The notes below the pieces were generated by a model that was given only the letters and a program-made list of their open reading frames with translations, was not told the origin of the DNA and searched no databases. A program made the translations under genes and the position numbers. From NCBI GenBank assembly GCA_963744575.1, contig CAVUUF010000004.1:1-64000 (forward strand): DNA of 64,000 nt, read 5' to 3'. The DNA comes from Palsa-504 sp963744575. Its GTDB lineage: Bacteria > Actinomycetota > Actinomycetes > Streptosporangiales > Streptosporangiaceae. Of this stretch, positions 25,440-33,317 are shown piece by piece (the stretch's first letter is position 1; the number at the start of each line of letters is the position of its first letter).

Positions 25440-27575
25440 CTACAGCAGTGCGGGACGCTGCCAGGGCTCGCCGAGGACGTGCTGGGCCAGGAAGGCGAGG
25501 ACCGTCTCGTACCAGATCCGGGCGTGGCCCGGGGTGAGGACCCAGTGGTTCTCGTCGGGGAAGTAGAGGAACTTGGCCTCCACCCCGCGGCGGGACAGTT
25601 CCCACCACAGCCGCAGCGCCTCGCCGACCGGCACCCGGTAGTCCTTGTCGCCGTGGATGACCAGCATGGGCGTGCGGATCCGGGCGGCGTGCCGGTGCGG
25701 CGAGTTCGCCTGGTAGATCTCCGGGTGGGTCAGCGGGTCGCCGAACTGCGGCCAGAACATCGGCTCGTCGGTGGTGCTGAACATCTGGTCGAGCGCCCAC
25801 AGGCCGGCGTGGCTGACGATGGCCCGGAACCGGTCGGTGTGGCCGGCCATCCAGTTCGCCATGTAGCCGCCGTAGGATCCGCCCATCATGGCAACCCGGT
25901 CCGCGTCGATGTCGGGACGGGCCACGGCGGCGTCGGTGGCCGCCATGATGTCGGCGAACGGCCGGGCGCCCCAGTCGCGGTGCGCCCGGGCGATGAACTC
26001 CAGGCCGTAGCCGGTGGACAGCGCCGGGTCCGGCAGCAGCACGGCGTAGCCGCGGGCCGCCATCAGCCACGGGTTCCACCGCCACGACCAGCTGTTCCAG
26101 CTGCTCGTCGGCCCGCCGTGCACCCACAGCAGCAGCGGCGCCGGCAGGCCGGGCGCGGCCGTCTCCGGCAGCACCAGCCAGGACCGGATCGGCTGCCCGT
26201 CGTCGGCGGTGGCGTGCACCTCCGCCAGCCGGCCCGGCACCGTGACCGGGACGCCCGGGGCGTCGAGCGCGGCCGGCTCGGTTCCGGTGGCCTGGACGAT
26301 CAGGTCGATGCGGACCGGGGTGGGCGGCGCGTCCACCGCGGCGCGCAGCGCGTACAGGTACCGCCCGTCAGGTCCGGCGCTCAGCTCGGTGTACGCGCCG
26401 TCGTCGCTGGTCACGCGCGCGACTTCGGCGGTGTCGAGGTCGACGCGGAACACCGGCGCGCGCCCGCCGTCGTCGGCGGCGAAGTACAGCGCGGCCGAAT
26501 CGGGCGACCAGGCCGCCTCCTGCGGCCACCGGTCCAGGCCGGGCAGCAGGTCGCGGCCCAGGTCACCGGGAGCCCCGTCGGCCTCGAGCAGCACCAGGGT
26601 CCGGTCGGCGGGCCGGTCGGCGGTGCCGTGCCGGTCACGGAGGCACGCGATGAACCGCCCGTCGGGCGAGACCCGCGGGCTGGAGAAGTCGAACTCGGGA
26701 TCGGACATCAGCACCCGGCGCTTGCCGCTGGCCACGTCGACCAGGACCAGCTCGCCGTGCGACTCGCCCGCGGGGTGCCATTGCCACCAGCCGGTGACGA
26801 CCGACGCGCCGTCCGGCGTCAGCGCGAACGCCTGCTCGTCCAGCGCCCGCCCCGGATCGGGCGTGAGGTCGCGCAGCCGCGAGGATCTCGCCGCCCGTTC
26901 GGCCTCATCATCGCCGTCGCCGGCCACCTCCGGCTCCTTGTCCCCGCCGGCCCAGCCGACCTCGGTCTGCAGCACCTGGCCCGGGTCGACGGCGAACAGC
27001 CTGAGCTGGTCCGGGCCCAGGTCGTGGTCCCAGTACCGGACCGGGGAGGACTCGTGCAAGATCGCGGTGACGCCGGCGTCCTTTCGCTCCCGGCGCAGCC
27101 GCGCGTCGTCCTCGGCGGTGTTCGCCTCGCGGCCGGCCGCGGGCAGCACCGGCGAGCTGACCACGATGCCGCCCGCCCCGGTGGCCACCTCGGCGGCGCT
27201 GATCCCGCCGGGCAGGGCCGCCACCACCCGGGCCTCCCCGCCGGCCGCGGGGAGCAGCCAGAGCGCGGCGGCCTCGCCGGGGTCGCCGTCGGAACCCTTG
27301 GGCCGCCCCGGATCGGGGCGCTTAGAGGTGAACAGCAGCGAGCCGTCGGGCAGGAAGCGCGGGCTGCCCTCGCCCTCGGCGGACCGGGTCAGGCGGCGGG
27401 CCGGGCCGCCCTGCGGGTCGATCCGCCAGATGCTGGTCAGGTACTTCTTCGCCTCGGCGGTCAGCGTCTGCACGGCCGCCGCCAGCCAGGACCCGTCGGG
27501 GGCCAGCCGCAGCGCCGTCACCCGCGGCAGCGCCACGAAGTCGGCCAGGTCGTGGAAGGGAGTGTCGGCGCTCAT
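25440..27575 (-). CDS. S9 family prolyl oligopeptidase-like serine peptidase
   Basis: 711 residues. The N-terminal two thirds show repeated WSPDSAAL / VSPDGRF / PDGS units of a seven-bladed beta-propeller. The C-terminal alpha/beta-hydrolase domain has the nucleophile in GGSYGGYM (Ser567), Asp in HGDKDYRVP (about 645) and His in DENHWV (677). It fits acylaminoacyl-/dipeptidyl-peptidases of family S9 and has no signal peptide, so it is cytosolic. It starts three bases after the cysN stop (TAG, three bases, ATG), so it is probably cotranscribed with cysDN, although the functions seem unrelated. Confidence 0.9.
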   Translation of the reverse strand: MSADTPFHDLADFVALPRVTALRLAPDGSWLAAAVQTLTAEAKKYLTSIWRIDPQGGPARRLTRSAEGEGSPRFLPDGSLLFTSKRPDPGRPKGSDGDPGEAAALWLLPAAGGEARVVAALPGGISAAEVATGAGGIVVSSPVLPAAGREANTAEDDARLRRERKDAGVTAILHESSPVRYWDHDLGPDQLRLFAVDPGQVLQTEVGWAGGDKEPEVAGDGDDEAERAARSSRLRDLTPDPGRALDEQAFALTPDGASVVTGWWQWHPAGESHGELVLVDVASGKRRVLMSDPEFDFSSPRVSPDGRFIACLRDRHGTADRPADRTLVLLEADGAPGDLGRDLLPGLDRWPQEAAWSPDSAALYFAADDGGRAPVFRVDLDTAEVARVTSDDGAYTELSAGPDGRYLYALRAAVDAPPTPVRIDLIVQATGTEPAALDAPGVPVTVPGRLAEVHATADDGQPIRSWLVLPETAAPGLPAPLLLWVHGGPTSSWNSWSWRWNPWLMAARGYAVLLPDPALSTGYGLEFIARAHRDWGARPFADIMAATDAAVARPDIDADRVAMMGGSYGGYMANWMAGHTDRFRAIVSHAGLWALDQMFSTTDEPMFWPQFGDPLTHPEIYQANSPHRHAARIRTPMLVIHGDKDYRVPVGEALRLWWELSRRGVEAKFLYFPDENHWVLTPGHARIWYETVLAFLAQHVLGEPWQRPALL

Positions 27576-27578
27576 GGG

Positions 27579-28895
27579 CTAGCTGGCCTCGGTGATCATG
27601 GCGGCGCCGACCGTGGCGCTGGTGGACTCGTCGATCAGGATGAGGCCCCCGGTGGTGCGGTTCCTGGCGTAGGGGTCGCAGAAGATGGGCTGGGTGAGCC
27701 GGAGCCTGACCCGGCCGACCTCGTTCAGCCCGAGCTGGGCCGCGGACTCCTCCCGGTGCAGCGTGTTCACGTCGATCCGGTAGTGCAGGTCGGTGACGAT
27801 GGCCTTGACCGTGCGCGAGGTGTGCTTGACGATCAGCCGGCTGCGCCGCGCCAGCACCGCATCCGACGACATCCAGCAGAGCATCGCCTCGATGTCCTGG
27901 GCGGCGGCCGGGCGGTTGTTCGGCCGGCAGATCATGTCGCCGCGGGAGATGTCCACGTCGTCGTCGAGCAGCAGCGTCACCGACATCGGCGCGAACGCCT
28001 CGGCGACCTCGGTCCCGGCCGCCTCGATCCGGCGCACGTGGGTGGCGAAGCCGGACGGCAGGTGCAGCACCTCGTCGCCCGGCTTGACCACGCCGCCGGC
28101 CACCTGGCCGGCGTAGCCGCGGTAGTCGTGCAGGTCGGCATCGGTGGCGGCGTGCGGCCGGATGACGTACTGCACCGGGAACCTGACGTCGATCAGGTTG
28201 CGGTCCGACGCGATGTGCACGTGCTCCAGGTGGTGCAGCAGCGACGGCCCGTCGTACCAGGGCATGTTGGCCGACCGGTCCACCACGTTGTCGCCGTGCA
28301 GCGCGGAGATGGGGATGAAGGTCAGGTCGCCGATGTCCAGCCGGGCCGCGAACGCGGCGAAGTCCGCGCAGATCCGCTCGAACACCTCGGCACTGTAGTC
28401 GACCAGGTCCATCTTGTTCACCGCGAGCACCATGTGCGGCACCCGCAGCAGGGTGGTGAGGAAGGCGTGCCGCCGGGACTGTTCGGTCAGCCCGCTGCGC
28501 GCGTCCACCAGCACCACCGCGAGGTCGGCGGTGGACGCGCCGGTCACCATGTTGCGGGTGTACTGGATGTGGCCGGGGGTGTCGGCGATGATGAACTTGC
28601 GCCGCGGCGTGGCGAAGTACCGGTAGGCGACGTCGATGGTGATGCCCTGCTCACGCTCGGCCCGCAGCCCGTCGGTGAGCAGCGCCAGGTTGGTGTAGTC
28701 CTCGCCGCGGTCCCGGCTGGTCCGCTCGACCGCCTCCAGCTGGTCGGCGAAGATCGACTTGGAGTCATACAGCAGCCGCCCGATCAGCGTCGACTTGCCG
28801 TCGTCGACCGAGCCGGCCGTCGCGAACCGCAGGATATCCATCCGGGGGGCCAGGGGGGCTTGGGGGTTCGTCCCCCCGGGGCTCACAGCGTCCAT
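27579..28895 (-). CDS. cysN: sulfate adenylyltransferase subunit 1 (GTPase)
   Basis: 438 residues. The GTPase motifs are VDDGKST (P-loop, about 30-36), DTPGH and NKMD. With CysD it makes APS from ATP and sulfate, driven by GTP hydrolysis. There is no fused APS kinase (CysC) domain at the C-terminus, unlike mycobacterial CysNC. The N-terminus carries an extra Pro/Gly stretch (SPGGTNPQAPLAP) encoded by a G-run/C-run palindrome. The ATG overlaps the cysD stop (TGATG). Confidence 0.93.
   Translation of the reverse strand: MDAVSPGGTNPQAPLAPRMDILRFATAGSVDDGKSTLIGRLLYDSKSIFADQLEAVERTSRDRGEDYTNLALLTDGLRAEREQGITIDVAYRYFATPRRKFIIADTPGHIQYTRNMVTGASTADLAVVLVDARSGLTEQSRRHAFLTTLLRVPHMVLAVNKMDLVDYSAEVFERICADFAAFAARLDIGDLTFIPISALHGDNVVDRSANMPWYDGPSLLHHLEHVHIASDRNLIDVRFPVQYVIRPHAATDADLHDYRGYAGQVAGGVVKPGDEVLHLPSGFATHVRRIEAAGTEVAEAFAPMSVTLLLDDDVDISRGDMICRPNNRPAAAQDIEAMLCWMSSDAVLARRSRLIVKHTSRTVKAIVTDLHYRIDVNTLHREESAAQLGLNEVGRVRLRLTQPIFCDPYARNRTTGGLILIDESTSATVGAAMITEAS
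28843..28884. repeat. in-frame G-run/C-run palindrome at the cysN start
   Basis: G runs precede the core TGGGGGTTCGTCCCCCCGGG, close to the nuoM and ispE copies. It lies in the first 20 codons of cysN and adds a Pro/Gly linker before the GTPase core. Confidence 0.6.
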
Positions 28896-29806
28896 CAGAA
28901 GTACCCCTCGCGCTTGCGGTCTTCCATCGCCGACTCGCTGGTCCGGTCGTCGGCCCGGGTCTGGCCGCGCTCGGTGATCCGGGTCGCGGCCACCTCGGCG
29001 ATGACCTCGGCGACCGTCCCGGCCGGCGAGGAGACGGCCCCGGTGCAGGTCATGTCGCCGACCGTGCGGTACCGCACGGTCGCGGTGAACACCGGCTCGT
29101 CCTCTCCCCTGGTCACGTACGGGTTGTCCGCCAGCAGCAGGCCGTCCCGCTCGAACACCTCGCGCTCGTGCGCGAAGTAGATGGCGGGGATGTCCAGCTT
29201 CTCCCGCTCGAGGTAGGCCCAGACGTCCAGTTCGGTCCAGTTGGACAGCGGGAACACCCGGATGTGCTCGCCGCGGCGGATCCGGGTGTTGTACAGGTTC
29301 CACAGTTCCGGCCGCTGGTTCTTGGGATCCCACTGGCCGAACTCGTCCCGGAACGAGAACACCCGCTCCTTGGCCCTGGCCTTCTCCTCGTCCCGCCGCG
29401 CGCCGCCGAACAGCGCGTCGAACCGGTGCTCCTCGACCGCGTCCAGCAGGGTCACCGTCTGCAGCCGGTTCCGGCTCGCGTGCCGGCCGGTCTCCTCGGT
29501 CACCCGGCCGGCGTCGATGGACTCCTGCACCGACGCGACGACCAGCCGGACGCCCAGTTCCCCGACCCGGCGGTCGCGGAACTCCAGCACCTCGGGGAAG
29601 TTGTGCCCGGTGTCCACGTGCATCACCGGGAACGGGATGCGGGCCGGCCAGAACGCCTTCTCGGCCAGGGCCAGCATCACGATCGAGTCCTTGCCGCCGG
29701 AGAACAGCAGGGCCGGGCGCTCGAACTCGGCGGCGACCTCGCGCATCACGTGGACGGCTTCGGCCTCCAGCACATCGAGCTGGGACATCTGGTAATCAGG
29801 GCGCAT
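28895..29806 (-). CDS. cysD: sulfate adenylyltransferase subunit 2
   Basis: 303 residues, PAPS-reductase/ATP-sulfurylase fold. The PP-loop SGGKDSIVML is at 36-45, with HVDTGHNFPE and a C-terminal basic end. It adenylates sulfate together with CysN. ATG 29806 has GGGAAG upstream and lies within the end of cysQ (11-base overlap); a second ATG at 29788 lacks a ribosome-binding site. Confidence 0.95.
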   Translation of the reverse strand: MRPDYQMSQLDVLEAEAVHVMREVAAEFERPALLFSGGKDSIVMLALAEKAFWPARIPFPVMHVDTGHNFPEVLEFRDRRVGELGVRLVVASVQESIDAGRVTEETGRHASRNRLQTVTLLDAVEEHRFDALFGGARRDEEKARAKERVFSFRDEFGQWDPKNQRPELWNLYNTRIRRGEHIRVFPLSNWTELDVWAYLEREKLDIPAIYFAHEREVFERDGLLLADNPYVTRGEDEPVFTATVRYRTVGDMTCTGAVSSPAGTVAEVIAEVAATRITERGQTRADDRTSESAMEDRKREGYF

Positions 29807-30560
29807 TGGTGACTTCCCGGATCGCTTGCAACAGAACGCCGGCCACCGCGGGCCGGCACACCAGGATATCCGGCATCAGCAGGTCAGCCTGGTTATAGGC
29901 GAGCGGGGCCCCGTCGATGCGGGACGCGTGGAACCCGGCTGCCCGCGCCACCGCGGCGGGCGCGGCGGTGTCCCACTCGTAGAAGCCGCCGCCGTGCACG
30001 TACGCGTCGGCCTCGCCACCGATCACCGCCGCCACCTTAGCTCCCGCCGACCCCAACGGAAGCAGATCAGCACCAAGAAGGTCGGAAATATTCCGAACGA
30101 GCTGCGGTGCACGGCTCCTGCTCACCACGATGCGGAGCCCGGCAGGCGCCCCGCGGTCATCGGGGCCCGGCGGCGGCTCGAGCGTGGACAGCACCTGGCC
30201 TTGGGCGGGGAGGGCGACCGCGCCCGCGGTGAGCTCGCCGCCGGCCCGGCTCCGCTCCCACAGGGCCACGTGCACGGCCCAGTCGGCGCGGCCGGGCTCG
30301 CCGAACTCCCTGGTGCCGTCGAGCGGGTCGACGATCCAAACCCGGTCCGCGGTCAGCCGCGCCAGGTTGTCCTTTCCCTCTTCGGACAAGACCCAGTCGC
30401 CGGGCCGGTGGCCGGCCAGGGCCGCGGTGAGGAACTCGTGCGACAGCCGGTCGCCCGCCTTGCGCAGCACGTCCGGGTCCGCGCCGCGGGCCCGCAGGTC
30501 GAGCAGCCGCAGGCCGGCCTGCGCGGCCAGGTCGCGGGCGAGCGCGTGATCGTCGGTCAT
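29796..30560 (-). CDS. cysQ: 3'(2'),5'-bisphosphate nucleotidase CysQ-like
   Basis: 254 residues of the inositol-monophosphatase-like family. The Mg-binding motifs are WIVDPLDGTREF and WDTAAPAAVARAAG. CysQ removes 3'-phosphoadenosine 5'-phosphate formed in sulfate assimilation, which fits its place directly before cysD and cysN with overlapping ends. Start ATG 30560 is 13 bases after the pth stop, with AGGAG in the gap. Confidence 0.88.
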   Translation of the reverse strand: MTDDHALARDLAAQAGLRLLDLRARGADPDVLRKAGDRLSHEFLTAALAGHRPGDWVLSEEGKDNLARLTADRVWIVDPLDGTREFGEPGRADWAVHVALWERSRAGGELTAGAVALPAQGQVLSTLEPPPGPDDRGAPAGLRIVVSRSRAPQLVRNISDLLGADLLPLGSAGAKVAAVIGGEADAYVHGGGFYEWDTAAPAAVARAAGFHASRIDGAPLAYNQADLLMPDILVCRPAVAGVLLQAIREVTNAP

Positions 30561-30573
30561 CTCCGGACTGCTC

Positions 30574-31146
30574 CTAGGCCTGGTAGGTGTTCTGCGCGTC
30601 GGCCAGGCCCTTGGCGATCAGCGTCTCGGTGGCGTCGGCGCCGCGGTCGGCGAAGAACGGCAGGTCCTTGCGCTCGGCCGGGGTGAAGTCGCGCAGCACG
30701 TAGACGGCCGGGTCCATCCGGCCCGGCGGCCGGCCGATGCCGAACCTGACCCGGTAGTAGTCGCGCGTGCCCAGGGCCTGCGTGATCGACCGGAGACCGT
30801 GGTGCCCGCCCTCGCCCCCGCCGAGCTTCAGCCGCAGCGCGCCGAACGGGAGGTCGAGCTCGTCGTGGATGACCACCAGCCGGTCCGGCGGGACCTTGTA
30901 GAACGCGGTCAGCGCCGCGACCGGCTTACCGGACAGGTTCATGTAGGCACGCGGCCGGGCCAGCGTGACGGGCACGTCGGCGAGGCGCCCCTCGGCGACG
31001 TCGTTGCCCGACCGGTGGGCCTTGAAGCGCACCCCGGCCCGCCCGGCCAGCAGGGCCGTCACCATCTGGCCGACGTTGTGCCTGTTGCCCGCGTGCTCCG
31101 GTCCCGGGTTGCCGAGGCCGGCGACGATCCAGCGCTCTGCAGTCAG
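30574..31146 (-). CDS. pth: peptidyl-tRNA hydrolase, CTG start
   Basis: 190 residues if started at CTG 31146. It recycles peptidyl-tRNA from stalled translation. Reading from that CTG gives MTAERWIVAGLGNPGPEHAG, then NRHNVGQM: the GLGNPG motif and catalytic His (RHN) of every Pth. The first ATG in frame (31065) would delete these, and no ATG, GTG or TTG precedes them. The CTG overlaps the rplY stop as CTGA, like the GTGA overlaps elsewhere in this genome, and GGGGAG lies eight bases upstream. Other conserved pieces are RPRAYMNLSG and IHDELDLPFG, then GGGEGGHHGLRSI. Confidence 0.92.
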   Translation of the reverse strand: MTAERWIVAGLGNPGPEHAGNRHNVGQMVTALLAGRAGVRFKAHRSGNDVAEGRLADVPVTLARPRAYMNLSGKPVAALTAFYKVPPDRLVVIHDELDLPFGALRLKLGGGEGGHHGLRSITQALGTRDYYRVRFGIGRPPGRMDPAVYVLRDFTPAERKDLPFFADRGADATETLIAKGLADAQNTYQA

Positions 31147-31802
31147 CCGGCCTGCTCCCCTTCGCTGCGCCCTTCGCCGTCGGCGGATGCCGCGGCCGCC
31201 GCCTCCGGGGCCTCCGGCACCTCAGCGCCCTCTTCCTCGGCCGCCTCGGGCTCCTCGGCCACCTGTTGCGCGATCACGTGCAGGACCAGCGTGTCCGGCT
31301 CGACCTGCAGGGTGACGCCCCGGGGCAGCGTCAGGTCGCTGGCGTGCACCGCCTGGCCGATCTCCATGCCCTCGACGTCCACGTCGATGCCCTGCGGGAT
31401 GTTCGTCGCGTCGGCCTCCACCGGGATCTGCACCAGCAGCTGGTTGAGCATCCCGTCGCCCGGCGCGATCTCGCCGGACACCCGGACCGGCACCTCGACG
31501 GTGACCTTCTCACCGCGGCGGACCAAGATCAGGTCGACGTGCTCGAGGAAGCCCTTGATCGGGTCCCGCTGCACCGCCTTGGGCAGCGCGATCTCGCTGC
31601 CGTTCGTGAGGCCGTCCAGGTAGAGCAGGACGTTCGGCGTCTTCAGCGCGAGCATCAGGTCGTGCCCGGGCAGGGTCAGGTGACGCGTGTCGGTCCCGTG
31701 ACCGTACAGCACGGCGGGCACCTTGCCCTCCCGGCGGATGCGACGGGCGGCGCCCTTGCCGAACTCGGCACGAGTCTCGGCGGCGATGTGAACCTCGGGC
31801 AC
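31143..31802 (-). CDS. rplY: 50S ribosomal protein L25/Ctc
   Basis: 219 residues. The N-terminal L25 domain binds 5S rRNA (KGAARRIRREGKVPAVLYGHG, here GAARRIRREGKVPAV). It is followed by the TL5/Ctc beta domain and an acidic Glu/Ala-rich tail. GTG start with GAGGAG eight bases before it. Directly followed by pth through a CTGA overlap, the conserved rplY-pth pair. Confidence 0.95.
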   Translation of the reverse strand: MPEVHIAAETRAEFGKGAARRIRREGKVPAVLYGHGTDTRHLTLPGHDLMLALKTPNVLLYLDGLTNGSEIALPKAVQRDPIKGFLEHVDLILVRRGEKVTVEVPVRVSGEIAPGDGMLNQLLVQIPVEADATNIPQGIDVDVEGMEIGQAVHASDLTLPRGVTLQVEPDTLVLHVIAQQVAEEPEAAEEEGAEVPEAPEAAAAASADGEGRSEGEQAG

Positions 31803-31841
31803 GGTGCTTTCTCCTCACCTCAACGTGCGATGCGGGTTCGA

Positions 31842-31847
31842 AGTTTA
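31842..31847 (-). promoter_or_regulatory. putative -10 element for rplY-pth
   Basis: Minus strand TAAACT, matching TAnnnT, 40 bases before the rplY GTG, in the roughly 100-base gap after the small acidic ORF. No clear -35. Confidence 0.3.
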
Positions 31848-31902
31848 GCCGAGAACGCGAGCGCAGCGGATACCGAAGCCTGCCGCACCCGCGCCCGCGA
31901 CG

Positions 31903-32094
31903 TCAGTCACTCGTGCGGCATGCCCTCGGGCTTGATCCCGGTCCCGTGTTCGGCCTCGTTTCGCCGTCTTCTTGCTCGCCGTCGTCGCCGTCTTCGTCGC
32001 CGTCTTCGGGCTCGGTCTCGCTCAGGTCGAGCCGGCCGGGCTCATCGAGTTCGTCGCTGCCTGCCGGTTCCCCGGCAACGGCCGCATTCCCCAT
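31903..32094 (-). CDS. small acidic hypothetical protein
   Basis: 63 residues with a central run of Asp/Glu/Gly (ETEPEDGDEDGDDGEQEDGE). No domain is recognised. ATG 32094 has AAAGGA five bases upstream, which supports translation. It lies between prs and rplY on the same strand. It is probably disordered. Codon third positions are GC-rich, as in the neighbours, but low complexity makes this weak evidence. It may be spurious. Confidence 0.45.
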   Translation of the reverse strand: MGNAAVAGEPAGSDELDEPGRLDLSETEPEDGDEDGDDGEQEDGETRPNTGPGSSPRACRTSD

Positions 32095-32191
32095 GATGGT
32101 CCTTTCGCTTTCCTGGCCCGGAAGCCAGCAGGATGCATGCGGGAGGAAACGCGCAGCATCGTATCGGCCCGGCATGATCGTTACCGGAATC

Positions 32192-32317
32192 TCAGGAAAC
32201 GGCCGCCGCGGCCTGCTCGGCGCGGACCTCCGCCGCCTGGCCGGTGTCGCCCAGCTCATCGAGGATCGCCGCGGCCTGATACCACGATTCGCGGGCCTCG
32301 GCCAGCCGTCCGGACCG
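32192..32317 (-). pseudogene. TPR-domain remnant (end of a regulator-type gene)
   Basis: The frame ending at 32192 encodes RSGRLAEARESWYQAAAI followed by LDELGDTGQAAEVRAEQ. This is the typical last tetratricopeptide repeat of AfsR/NB-ARC-TPR-type actinobacterial proteins. No start codon exists between the prs stop and this stretch, and nothing upstream in frame is TPR-like. It is a decayed tail. Confidence 0.5.
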
Positions 32318-32343
32318 GCACAGCGCTATCCATGGAGAGCGGG

Positions 32344-33312
32344 TCAGCTCTGGCCGTCGAACAGGCTGGTGACCGAGCCGTCGCTGAACACCTCGCTGAT
32401 CGCCCGGGCCAGCAGCGGCGCGATGGACAGCACGGTGAGCTTGTCGAACCGCTTCTCCTGCGGCACCGGCAGCGTGTTGGTGATGATGATCTCGCTGATC
32501 CGCGAGTTCTTCAGGATATCCACCGCCGCGCCGGAGAGCACGCCGTGGGTGGCGGTGGCGATGACCCGGTCCGCGCCCTGCTCGAACAGGGCCTCCGCGG
32601 CCTTGGCGATGGTCGCGCCGGTGTCGATCATGTCGTCCACCAGGATGCAGGTGCGGCCGGCCACCTGCCCGACCACCTCGAACATCCGGACCTGGCTGGC
32701 CACGTCGCGGTCGCGCCGCTTGTGGATGATGGCCAGCGGGCAGCCCAGCCGGTCGGTCCACCGTTCGCAGACCCGGACCCGGCCGGCGTCGGGGGCGACC
32801 ACGGTGACCTGGCTCAGGTCGAGCTTCTTCTCGATGTAGGTGGCCAGGATGGGCAGCGCGAACAGGTGGTCCACCGGGCCGTCGAAGAAGCCCTGGATCT
32901 GGGCGGTGTGCAGGTCGACCGCCATCAGCCGGTCGGCACCCGCGGTCGCGAACAGGTCGGCCATGAGCCGGGCCGAGATCGGCTCGCGGCCCCGGTTCTT
33001 CTTGTCCTGCCGCGCGTAGCCGAAGAACGGCGTCACCACCGTGATGCGCCGGGCCGATGCCCGCTTGAGCGCATCGACCATGATCAGCTGCTCCATGATC
33101 CACTCGTTGATCGGCGAAGTGTGGCTCTGCAGCGCGAATACGTCGCAGCCCCGGACCGAATCAAGGAAGCGGACGAAGATCTCGCCGTTGGCGAAGTCGA
33201 AGAGCTTGGTCGGGGTCGGCGTGATGCCCAGGCACGCGGCCACCTCGTCGGCCAGCGCGGGGAAGGCCCGGCCCGAGACGAGCATCATCTTCTTGCCGCC
33301 CGACGGCTTCAT
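32344..33312 (-). CDS. prs: ribose-phosphate pyrophosphokinase
   Basis: 322 residues; makes PRPP from ribose 5-phosphate and ATP. Seen are FANGEIFVRF, the ATP site FGYARQDKK, the PRPP loop DDMIDTGATI and the catalytic-loop Lys/Arg region VVAPDAGRVR. ATG 33312 lies five bases after the glmU stop. glmU-prs is a conserved actinobacterial pair supplying precursors for nucleotides and cell wall. Confidence 0.96.
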   Translation of the reverse strand: MKPSGGKKMMLVSGRAFPALADEVAACLGITPTPTKLFDFANGEIFVRFLDSVRGCDVFALQSHTSPINEWIMEQLIMVDALKRASARRITVVTPFFGYARQDKKNRGREPISARLMADLFATAGADRLMAVDLHTAQIQGFFDGPVDHLFALPILATYIEKKLDLSQVTVVAPDAGRVRVCERWTDRLGCPLAIIHKRRDRDVASQVRMFEVVGQVAGRTCILVDDMIDTGATIAKAAEALFEQGADRVIATATHGVLSGAAVDILKNSRISEIIITNTLPVPQEKRFDKLTVLSIAPLLARAISEVFSDGSVTSLFDGQS

Positions 33313-33317
33313 GTCGT

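Noticed and set aside
25251..29180. 1309-codon plus-strand frame opposite menG, the S9 peptidase, cysN and cysD
   Set aside because: It covers four clear genes on the other strand and is Gly/Arg/Val/His-rich without motifs, so it is not a giant repeat protein.
31913..32839. Ser-rich plus-strand ORF over the prs-rplY gap
   Set aside because: It runs antisense into prs, and its Ser run is only the complement of the acidic microprotein codons.
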